NCBI RefSeq assembly: GCF_029892105.1
Contig: NZ_JARZAJ010000014.1
Span: 62,001-126,000, forward strand
Length of the DNA stretch: 64,000 nt
From: Kitasatospora sp. GP82
GTDB lineage: Bacteria; Actinomycetota; Actinomycetes; Streptomycetales; Streptomycetaceae
Reading direction: 5' to 3'
The position numbers were made by a program, and so were the translations under genes. Of this stretch, positions 47,084 through 54,377 are shown in pieces. Below the pieces are notes generated by a model. It saw nothing but the letters and a program-made list of their open reading frames with translations, was not told where the DNA came from and searched no databases. How positions within the stretch are numbered: the stretch's first letter is position 1; every line of letters starts with the position of its first letter.

Positions 47084-47190
47084 GCCCGATGGTGTCACCG
47101 CCCCGGTTGAGCCTGCGGCGCTGAGCCTTGCCTGATGGTGCCTCCACCGGGCTGACGTCGCAGAGCGCTGCGAAGGAACCCTCTCCGTGA
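47084..47190 (-). mobile_element. IS110-family transposase remnant
   Basis: The minus strand encodes EGSFAALCDVSPVEAPSGKA followed by QRRRLNRGGD. This matches the conserved C-terminal SFAALCGVSPVEASSGKT...HRLNRGGDR block of IS110/IS116/IS902 transposases. Only about 35 residues remain, abutting the GNAT fusion gene. Confidence 0.7.
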
Positions 47191-47241
47191 CGGGCGTGCG
47201 CCTCCCACGAGGCTCCCTCGTTCATCGCGCGGGCCGGGGCC

Positions 47242-48084
47242 TCAGACGGGCAGGTCGAGTTGCCAGCGGACTTCGCCGTCCTTGCGGTGGTCGGTGGGGT
47301 GGAGGCCGATGGCGGCGGCGACTGCGGCGGAGGCGTGATGCTCCGGGTGGATGTGCGCGACGAGGGTGGTGACCGGCGAGTCGGGCCCGAAGGGCTGTTC
47401 GGCGATGCGGGTGACCAGGGCGCGGGCGGCCTCGGTGGCGAAGCCGCGCCCCTGCCAGGGGGTGCCGACGACCCAGGCGAGTTCGGCGGTTGCTCCGCTG
47501 ACCGTGGCCTGGACCGTGCCGACCAGGCAGCCTTCCTCCCGTAGACGCAGCGCCCAGTTGAGCCACAGCTCCTCGGGGTCGGGCGAGCCCGCGGTGATGC
47601 GCCGGTAGCGAGTGCGCAGTGCCTCCGGGCTGTCCGGTGAACCGCCGATGAAGGTGTGCAGCTGCGGGTCGCCGAGCACCTCGGCCAGCTCCTCGGCGTG
47701 TTCCACCCGCAGCGGCAGCAGATCCAGGCGATCGGCCCCGGGAACGTCGAGCGTGGGCGCCGGTGACCGGTCGGCTGTCGAGCGCGCATCGACGTACGCC
47801 ATGCGCTCGGTGAAGACCGCACGGGCCTCGGGCGTCAGCGTCCGCAGCGCGACCAGGGCGGCGAAGATCACGTCACAGAGCTCGTGCTGCACGTCCTCCC
47901 AGGAGTGCGTCACGCCCTTGCGCGGGTTCTGGCCGGTCACCCCGATCACCGCCTGGCCGACCTCGCCGACCTCCTCGGAGAGCTTGATGATGCGCAGCAG
48001 CCGCTCGTCCCCTGCGGAGAGCGGACTCTCGCGGTCGAGCCAGGCGACCAGGCGGTCGACGGTGTCCCAGGTAGTGCTGTCCAT
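47242..48084 (-). CDS. MazG-like domain / GNAT acetyltransferase fusion
   Basis: 280 residues from the ATG at 48084. Residues about 1-100 are a MazG-type helical bundle with metal-binding acidic motifs (IIKLSEEVGEVGQAVIGVTG; EDVQHELCDVIFAALVALRT). From about 120 on is a GNAT domain (RLDLLPLRVEHAEELAEVLG; AELAWVVGTPWQGRGFATEA with the acetyl-CoA loop). MazG proteins hydrolyse aberrant NTPs. A similar fusion may exist in other actinomycetes. A GNAT gene follows divergently. Confidence 0.85.
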   Translation of the reverse strand: MDSTTWDTVDRLVAWLDRESPLSAGDERLLRIIKLSEEVGEVGQAVIGVTGQNPRKGVTHSWEDVQHELCDVIFAALVALRTLTPEARAVFTERMAYVDARSTADRSPAPTLDVPGADRLDLLPLRVEHAEELAEVLGDPQLHTFIGGSPDSPEALRTRYRRITAGSPDPEELWLNWALRLREEGCLVGTVQATVSGATAELAWVVGTPWQGRGFATEAARALVTRIAEQPFGPDSPVTTLVAHIHPEHHASAAVAAAIGLHPTDHRKDGEVRWQLDLPV

Positions 48085-48264
48085 CTGAGCTGCTCCGGTG
48101 GTCGGGAGTGGTCTGCCACCCACCGTACGGGGCGGCCGTCGGCGGGATTCCAGCAGCGGGGCACTGGCCGCTTCGCTCGTCGTCGTCGGCGAGTGAGGGC
48201 AACTCGCCTGCTTGGCAGGCAAGTGGGTTGCCGCAGACAGTGTCAGGACGGCATGCTGCCGTGC

Positions 48265-48762
48265 ATGATCGAACTACGGGTGCTGACACCGGATGACTGG
48301 GCCCTCTGGCGCGAGCTCCGGCTCGCCGCGCTCGCGGAGGCGCCGTACGCGTTCGGCTCCCGGCTCGCGGACTGGCAGGGGGAGGCCGACCGGGAGGAGC
48401 GCTGGCGGGGGCGGCTGGAGATCCCGGGCTCGCACAACATCCTCGCGCAGCTCGACGGTCGGCCGGTCGGGATGGCCAGCGGTATCCCGACCGAGCAGGA
48501 GGGTGTTGCCGAGCTGATCTCGATGTGGGTCAGCCCGGCCGCGCGGGGGCGGGGTGTCGGCGACATGCTGATCGGCGAGGTGGCACGGTGGGCCCGGCGG
48601 CAGAAGGCCGGTCTCCTGAGCCTGGCCGTGATGCCGGACAACGCCCACGCGAGCATGCTCTACCGGCGCAACGGGTTCGAGGACACCGGCGAATTCGGCG
48701 CCCTGCTGCCCGACGGGGTCGGTCGGGAGCGGGTCATGGCGAAGTCCCTGGGCACCGACTGA
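48265..48762 (+). CDS. GNAT family N-acetyltransferase
   Basis: 165 residues from the ATG at 48265. The GNAT core is clear: LRVLTPDDWALWRELRLAAL at the start, and ELISMWVSPAARGRGVGDML carrying the acetyl-CoA-binding Q/RxxGxG loop, with MPDNAHASMLYRRNGFEDTG near the end. Substrate unknown. It is divergent from the MazG-GNAT fusion. Confidence 0.9.
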   Translation: MIELRVLTPDDWALWRELRLAALAEAPYAFGSRLADWQGEADREERWRGRLEIPGSHNILAQLDGRPVGMASGIPTEQEGVAELISMWVSPAARGRGVGDMLIGEVARWARRQKAGLLSLAVMPDNAHASMLYRRNGFEDTGEFGALLPDGVGRERVMAKSLGTD

Positions 48763-48859
48763 GCCCGACCGGGTACTGTGCTGCGGACCTTGGCACGTGG
48801 TCGGGACCTTGGGCACGTGGTCGGCCGCGCACGCCCCGAGGGCGCGGATCCGGCACCGC

Positions 48860-49492
48860 TCAGCCGGCCTGCGATCGCCGGCGGGCCTGCTCGCGCACGT
48901 ACTCCGGGTACCAGTGCGTGATCCGGATCGCCAGGACCAGCAGGATGGCCGGGACGATCCAGTTGAGCCAGTCCGTCCCTGAGCCGACGTGCAGCGCGAT
49001 CAGGCCGAGAACGGCCGTGAGCAGGAAGACAGTTCCCCACATCGCGGTCAGCACGCGGTTGGTCCGCTTGAATGCCGGAGTCGCCCAGACCTGCGGGTGG
49101 GTGGACTCCCGCGCGTACTGCTCGGTGAACGGCACGAAAGCGAGCGATCCGAGGGCGACCACCGCGAGCACGCCGCCGGCGATCGTCTGGGAGTAGGTCT
49201 CCAGCCAGATGAGCTGGTGGCGGTCGACGACCAGGCCCAGCACGCTGATCACCGCGAAGAACGCGACACCGGTGATGTCGAGGAGCTTGACGGCGCCGCG
49301 CAGCAGATCCGGGAGGCCGAGGACGATCGTGGCCACGAGGGCGGCGAAGGCCGCGAGCTCCCAGGTGCTCGGTCCGGCGACGACATCGAAGATGATCCAC
49401 GGGAGGAAGGCGAAGAAGACGTTCCGCTCGCGGACCCCGCGCATCGCCTGGCCCCCACCGCGTGGCCCGCGTCCCCGATCGGGCTGCTTCAT
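48860..49492 (-). CDS. Multi-pass membrane protein, unknown function
   Basis: 210 residues from the ATG at 49492 (GGAGG upstream). Six predicted helices, including RNVFFAFLPWIIFDVVAGPS, ELAAFAALVATIVLGLPDLL and WLNWIVPAILLVLAIRITHW. The first part recalls VC0807-like or intracellular-septation-A-type proteins, but I am not certain of the family. Confidence 0.75.
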   Translation of the reverse strand: MKQPDRGRGPRGGGQAMRGVRERNVFFAFLPWIIFDVVAGPSTWELAAFAALVATIVLGLPDLLRGAVKLLDITGVAFFAVISVLGLVVDRHQLIWLETYSQTIAGGVLAVVALGSLAFVPFTEQYARESTHPQVWATPAFKRTNRVLTAMWGTVFLLTAVLGLIALHVGSGTDWLNWIVPAILLVLAIRITHWYPEYVREQARRRSQAG

Positions 49493-49724
49493 CGGGCACC
49501 TCCAGCACGACGGTCGCCCCGGCCGGACGGATCGGCGATCCCCCCGTCCTTCTCCATCCTCCGGCGCTCGGTCCTCCGCCGCCACCGGCCCGGTGTGCGT
49601 CCGCTGTTGCGGCCCGCCCGCAGGCGCGTTGGACTGGAGACGGAAGCGGGAGGACGGCGGCGCACCCGGTGCGTGGGAGGTCCCGATGACGTCACGCCCG
49701 GCTACCGCCTTCGACCCGACGCGG

Positions 49725-50258
49725 CTACCGCACCTCTCCGGGCTCTTCGCCCCCGTGACGGAGGAGGTGGACGAGCGCCCACAGCACCTTCTGGGCCTCG
49801 TCCCAGCAGACCCCGTGCGCGCCGGGCAGCTCGAAGGCCGTGAAGGTGTCGCCGCGCGGGGAGGTGGTCGCCGGATAGAGGCGCACCGTACCCGGGCTGC
49901 TCGCCGCCACCGCGATGTGCCCGGCGGACGTGACCTCCACGCTGTGCGGGTTGAGGTGCAGCAGCCTGGTCGCCCACAGGACCCGTCCGCCGGGGAACGT
50001 CACGGCTGCGGCCAGCCCCTCCGAGGCGCAGGTCGGCACCAGCCGCTTGCCGCGCCACCAGCGGGGCTTGGCCTCACTGACGAGCTGCCAGGTGCGCGCC
50101 GGGTCCAGGTCGGCCAAGTCCGCCTGCGGCGACCACCGCCAGCGGACGGGCGGCCGATCCCTGCCCGGATCCGTACTCGGCCGACCGTACGCAGAGGCCC
50201 CGACATCCAGTACCAGCAGTTCGGCGGAAGCCTGGTCCCCGGTGATGATCGCACTCAT
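49725..50258 (-). pseudogene. DUF6528-like beta-propeller protein, 3'-truncated
   Basis: 177 residues start normally (MSAIITGDQASAELLVLDVG; VRWRWSP; ARTWQLVSEAKPRW; RVLWATRLLHLNPHSVEVTS; GTVRLYPATTSPRG; GAHGVCWDEAQKVLWAL). They resemble the first half of a secretory six-bladed propeller family of about 300 residues. After LWAL the sequence turns into VHLLRHGGEEPGEVR and stops, so the second half is missing. It may still fold poorly or be dead. Confidence 0.5.
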
Positions 50259-50346
50259 CCGACGCCCCTTCGGCCGGGCCGGGGCGCGCCCCGACGAACC
50301 GTCGGACTCCCTTCCGGGGCCCTTCCCGGCTCACGTTACTGCCTGT

Positions 50347-51189
50347 TCACCCGTCGACACCCTGCGGCACGTCGGCCCCGGTGGCCGTCCGCCTGCGCCG
50401 GTACCAGAGCGTCAGCGGGACGGCGGAGGCCAGAGCCAGCAGTCCCGGGGCCTCGGCCGTGGCGGGGGTGGACCCGGCCTCGGCGTCGAGCTGCCGCTGG
50501 TGGAAGGTGCCGGGCTCAGGCAGGGTGGCCCAGTGCGTGATCGGCCAGGCCACCACGAAGGCGCGTCCGATCACATGGTCCACCGGGACGAAACCGTCGC
50601 CCGCGACGGCGAGTTGGTGGTACCGGGAGTCCGCGGAGGCGTTGCGGTGGTCGCCCATCACCCAGAGCCTGCCCTTGGGCACGGTGATCGTCCCGACCGA
50701 GTCGGTGTCGCACGGCGTCGCCCCGGGGTAGAGGTACGGCTCGTCCAGCTTCACTCCGTTGACCTCGACGGGGGAGCCCGCAGAACACCGCACGGTGTCC
50801 CCGCCGACCGCGATGACCCGCTTGATCAGGTCCTTCTCGCCGGCCGAGGGCATCAACCCGACCAGGCTCAGTACCTTCTGGACATCGCCCGCGGGCGGGG
50901 TGGGCTCGTCCTTCAGCCAGTCGCCCGGGTCGCGGAAGACCACCACATCACCGCGCGAGGGCGTCGAGCCGAGCCACGGCGTGAACTTGTCGACCAGCAC
51001 CCGGTCGCCCAGCTGCAGCGTGTTCTCCATGGACCCGGACGGGATCCAGAACGCCTGCACGAAGAAGGTCTTGACGACAAAGGCCAGCACCAGCGCCAGA
51101 CCGACCATGACCGGTATCTCCACCCAGGCCGGCCGCCGCGACTGCCTTCGCGTCCGCTCCAGCTGCCCCTGCCGCCACCAGCCGCTCAT
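50347..51189 (-). CDS. lepB: Type I signal peptidase
   Basis: 280 residues. An N-terminal membrane helix precedes the catalytic Ser in FWIPSGSMENTLQLGDRVLV (about residue 53) and the Lys in KDLIKRVIAVGGDTVRC (about 122); box E is VMGDHRNASADSR. A second helix near residue 255 anchors the C-terminus, a topology typical of some streptomycete SipX/Y/Z proteins. It cleaves signal peptides of Sec and Tat substrates. Streptomycetes usually keep four such genes together; this one is solitary. Confidence 0.93.
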   Translation of the reverse strand: MSGWWRQGQLERTRRQSRRPAWVEIPVMVGLALVLAFVVKTFFVQAFWIPSGSMENTLQLGDRVLVDKFTPWLGSTPSRGDVVVFRDPGDWLKDEPTPPAGDVQKVLSLVGLMPSAGEKDLIKRVIAVGGDTVRCSAGSPVEVNGVKLDEPYLYPGATPCDTDSVGTITVPKGRLWVMGDHRNASADSRYHQLAVAGDGFVPVDHVIGRAFVVAWPITHWATLPEPGTFHQRQLDAEAGSTPATAEAPGLLALASAVPLTLWYRRRRTATGADVPQGVDG

Positions 51190-51289
51190 CTCCGGCCCCC
51201 CATGTTCTCTCCTGTGGCGTGCTGTACGCCCCGTGATTCCAACGTACGAAGGTTCCCGGACGATCTGACCACGGGTCCGTCGAACAATC

Positions 51290-51554
51290 CCTGGCGGCGA
51301 AGAGCCCGGTCGAGCGCCTCGATCAGGACTTCTTCCGACTGCGGACGGGCGTGGCCGGTGAGATCGTCCAGAAGTTCGTCACCTACCGCGTGGGCCTGGT
51401 CGTCCTCGGCGACATCTCCGGCCACGTGGCCGCCGGCTCAGCCCCGCGCGACTTCGCCCGTGAGAGCAACCGGAGTACCCAACTCTGGCTCTGCCCGGAC
51501 ACCGACGACCTCGCCAACCGCCTGCGGGCGGTCAACGGCACCCCTCACGAGTAG
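51290..51554 (+). pseudogene. DUF4180 protein, N-terminally truncated
   Basis: SPVERLDQDFFRLRTGVAGE, then IVQKFVTYRVGLVVLGDISG and RDFARESNRSTQLWLCPDTD match the C-terminal two thirds of DUF4180 proteins. The N-terminal ~40 residues and a start codon are missing: the frame begins in sequence behind the signal-peptidase promoter. GTG codons within it could allow a short product, but I treat it as a remnant. Confidence 0.6.
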
Positions 51555-51681
51555 CACCCGGTCGAGCCGGACGAGCATCGCGTGGGCCTTCGTTACCGGT
51601 ATTCGAGGCGAGGCCTTTGGACCGCTGCGGCAGTTCGGTCTCGCCGACTCACGCCAGATGCCACGGCCCGCCCGGCTCCGT

Positions 51682-52521
51682 TCAGCCGGTGGGACGGCGG
51701 GCGCCGGCGAGGACGGCGCCCGCGGGGAGAGCGACGAGACCGGTTCCGGGTTCCCGGTAGGGGGCCACGGCGGTGTCGTAGTGGTGCTTGATCGCCGCCG
51801 CGGTGGCAGGGTTCTGACGGGCGATGACCGAACCGGTCAGCGGCGTGCCCGCGACCACGGACGCCCACCATTCGTCCGGATCGACCCGGTGGAGCCATTC
51901 CAGGCCTTCCGCGCGGGGCTCGGTGAAACCGGCCTCGGCGAGGAGCTCGCGGAACGCCGCGGGACGGTCGTCGGCACCCGCGAGGAAAGGACCGGCGGTC
52001 GGGAGGTCGGGCGGATAGGGGATGCCGGAGGCTGCCACGGCCTCGCCGAAGACCGCTGTGGCCCGCATCGACGCGCGGTCCCAGCAGGTCAGCGCGAGCC
52101 TCCCACCGGGACGCAGCACGCGGAACAGTTCGGCAAGACCGGCTTCGGGGGCGCCGAGGTGGTTGATGACGAAGTTGCCCACGACCGCGTCGAACGAGGC
52201 GTCGGGGAAGGGCAGGTCGGGCAGTGCGGCGGCGTGGACCTCTGCGTCCGGGCAGGCGGCCTGGGCCCGCGCGGCCATCTCGGCGCTGGCGTCCACGGCG
52301 GTCACCCGTGCCGCGCGTGCGAGCGCGGCCGAGGCCACCAGGCCTGGGCCGGTACCGACGTCGAGGACCGCGTCGCCGCCGGCGACGCCCGCCAGGTCGA
52401 GCAGAGGTATGACGGTGTGTGCGGTCAGGCGGGCGAAGCCGTTCTCGTACGCCTCGCTGCGTCCGGCCCAGCCAGTCCGTTCGAAGGCGTCGAAGGCCGC
52501 CGCGTCCCACACTTTGATCAT
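51682..52521 (-). CDS. Class I SAM-dependent methyltransferase (UbiE-like)
   Basis: 279 residues from the ATG at 52521. Motif I is AVLDVGTGPGLVASAALARA, then VTAVDASAEMAARA, PFPDASFDAVVGNFVINHLG and RVLRPGGRLALTCWD. It is a small-molecule-type methyltransferase; the substrate is unknown. It is divergent from a truncated nitrilase gene. Confidence 0.88.
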   Translation of the reverse strand: MIKVWDAAAFDAFERTGWAGRSEAYENGFARLTAHTVIPLLDLAGVAGGDAVLDVGTGPGLVASAALARAARVTAVDASAEMAARAQAACPDAEVHAAALPDLPFPDASFDAVVGNFVINHLGAPEAGLAELFRVLRPGGRLALTCWDRASMRATAVFGEAVAASGIPYPPDLPTAGPFLAGADDRPAAFRELLAEAGFTEPRAEGLEWLHRVDPDEWWASVVAGTPLTGSVIARQNPATAAAIKHHYDTAVAPYREPGTGLVALPAGAVLAGARRPTG

Positions 52522-52629
52522 TTGGCGAGCATAGCGAAGCCGCGATCGCCCACCGATGGCGGTCCAGCCGGCGGCGTTCCGCCGATCCGCCGTGCGCTGC
52601 GCCGTGCGCGATGAGGTAGACATGTCGAT

Positions 52630-52890
52630 GTGGCGGACAGTATTCGAATCGCGGTCGCGCAGAGCACGGTCACCTGTGACCCGTTGGCCAACGGGTCAGC
52701 AGTACGCGAACTGATGCTGGTGGCACGGGAGGCAGGCGCCCGGCTGGTGCAGTTTCCGGAGGGGGCGATCTCGGGCTACCCGTCGGGTGCCGAGGCGAAG
52801 CAGGCGCTGGCCGGCTGGCGCATCGACTGGGCATCCGTACGGCACCAACTGGAGTTCATCGCCGCCTTGGCGGCCGAACTCGGGCTGAAC
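52630..52890 (+). pseudogene. Nitrilase-type carbon-nitrogen hydrolase, N-terminal fragment
   Basis: From a GTG at 52630: DSIRIAVAQSTVTCDPLANG, then GARLVQFPEGAISGYPSGAE with the catalytic Glu of the E-K-C triad. After LGLN, where the family reads on into VVLGSxH, an unrelated Pro-rich stretch (LPKPKPGLRPQLRWNPPELA) follows in frame to 53178. The catalytic Lys and Cys are therefore absent. Confidence 0.7.
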
Positions 52891-53257
52891 CTGCCGAAGC
52901 CCAAGCCGGGCCTTCGGCCCCAACTTCGCTGGAATCCGCCGGAGTTGGCTGGGTTGCGCTTGGTCATCTCTCCTCCCGGTAGGTACGTCAGGACTTTCTG
53001 GTCCGTCGGTGCCCGAAAACGGCGCTACTCTCGAAGATCTCTCACCGCCGACACCGCTGGCCCCAACGGGTCGTCAGCTGTTTGTAATCGAAAGATCTGC
53101 GCATATTTGCGGAATCGTGATTGGCTCTTTCCGACAGTTTCCGGCAAGCCCTTGTCGGCCCGAGGGAGAGTTCTCTAACGTCGTCACCGTGGTCGCCGCC
53201 GGTGCCTGTGGATCGGTTGAGCGTCCGCGCAGTCGCCGTCGGAGAAATGAGGCAGCA

Positions 53258-53908
53258 ATGCGCAGAACTCGGATCGGACTCAGCTTCACGATCGGCGTGA
53301 GTGCACTCTCCTTGGCCCTTGTGCCAGGGGCCGCCGCTCAGGCCACTCACGGATCGTCCCGGCCACTCACCGCTTCGGGCCCGGCGGCCGGTATGCGCGT
53401 GGTAGAGGTGACGTCCACCGCGCAACTCCCGTCCGGCGGCTCTTCGCCGGGGAGCCGAGTGACGGGCAGCTTCGCGCCCCGTACCACCTACCACACCACC
53501 GCCTTCACCAACAACGACGGCAACGAGTGTCTCGACGGCGACACCAACACCATCCCCAACAACGGCGCCAAGGTCCAGCTCTGGGGCTGCAACGGCTGGA
53601 GCAACCAGAGCTGGTACTGGACCCCGGTGCCGAACATGCCGATCGGTTACTACACCATCCAGAACGGCGACGGCTGGGAGTGTCTCGACGGCGACACCAA
53701 CACCATCCCCAACAACGGCGCCAAGGTCCAGCTCTGGGGCTGCAACGGCTGGACCAACCAGAAGTGGTACTGGAACGGCTCCACGCTGCAGAACGCCGAC
53801 GGTTGGGAGTGCCTCGACGGCGACACCAACACGATCCCCAACAACGGCGCCAAGGTCCAGCTCTGGGGCTGCAACGGCTGGACCAACCAGAAGTGGACTT
53901 ACCACTGA
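53258..53908 (+). CDS. Secreted three-repeat QxW (ricin-like) lectin
   Basis: 216 residues from the ATG at 53258. After a signal peptide (cleavage near AAAQA) and a ~50-residue Ser/Thr/Pro-rich linker there are three near-identical modules: ECLDGDTNTIPNNGAKVQLW followed by GCNGW(S/T)NQ(S/K)W. Each carries a Cys pair and a QLWGC...NQ.W motif of the ricin-B type. Three such units suggest one complete beta-trefoil with three sugar sites. No catalytic domain is attached. The repeats are almost identical in DNA, suggesting recent amplification or gene conversion. A hairpin terminator follows. Confidence 0.9.
   Translation: MRRTRIGLSFTIGVSALSLALVPGAAAQATHGSSRPLTASGPAAGMRVVEVTSTAQLPSGGSSPGSRVTGSFAPRTTYHTTAFTNNDGNECLDGDTNTIPNNGAKVQLWGCNGWSNQSWYWTPVPNMPIGYYTIQNGDGWECLDGDTNTIPNNGAKVQLWGCNGWTNQKWYWNGSTLQNADGWECLDGDTNTIPNNGAKVQLWGCNGWTNQKWTYH
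53525..53896 (+). repeat. Three near-identical ~85-base direct repeats in the lectin gene
   Basis: Units start at 53525, 53678 and 53807. In about 85 aligned bases they differ at only a few positions (for example TGTCTC/TGCCTC and ACCATC/ACGATC). Spacing is 153 then 129 bases because the linker between modules 1 and 2 is eight residues longer. Confidence 0.9.
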
Positions 53909-54377
53909 GCCGATTAGCCGCCCGGTGATCCGACGGGCGGCCGACGGTGGGGAAGCAGGCCGGTGCGTCCTGGAAGAGGCGCACCGGCCTTGTATGCCTT
54001 CCCCGCCGGAAGCAGTCCGTATAGCTGTGCTGCCGGAATATCGAACACCTCGCACCGCCCTTCTGGAGCGGCACAATTGCAGTACCGGCCCCGGTCGGCG
54101 AGCACGCCCGTCGGGCCGGGGGGCGGAGCGCCGAACCCGGTCGGCGGGCCCTGGCCTCCCCATCGGCGATGGTTGAAGCCACTCCTGCGAGTGGCTTGAT
54201 CTTCCCTATGCCCCTGTAGCGTGCCTCGATGTCCAATATCTGACGTTCAGTCATCAATCTGACCAATGATGATGTATGAATAGGTGTTCGGTCAGCGTCG
54301 ACGGCTGGTGGGGGCGCGGCGATTGAGCCGTACGCACCCTTTCGTATCCGGTTCCCCCGCCGACGAAGGGAGCCCGT
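53909..54377. other. Intergenic region before ggpPS, 469 bases
   Basis: Apart from the terminator at its left end it contains no gene I can support. Bases 54225-54290 are AT-richer than the surroundings (ATCAATCTGACCAATGATGA) and may hold the promoter of the following gene, but no clear hexamer pair stands out. Confidence 0.4.
53958..53989 (+). terminator. Terminator of the QxW lectin gene
   Basis: GGCCGGTGCG (53958-53967) pairs exactly with 53980-53989 around a 12-base loop, with further partial pairing of GGGGAAGC and GCCTTCCCC outside. Confidence 0.8.
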
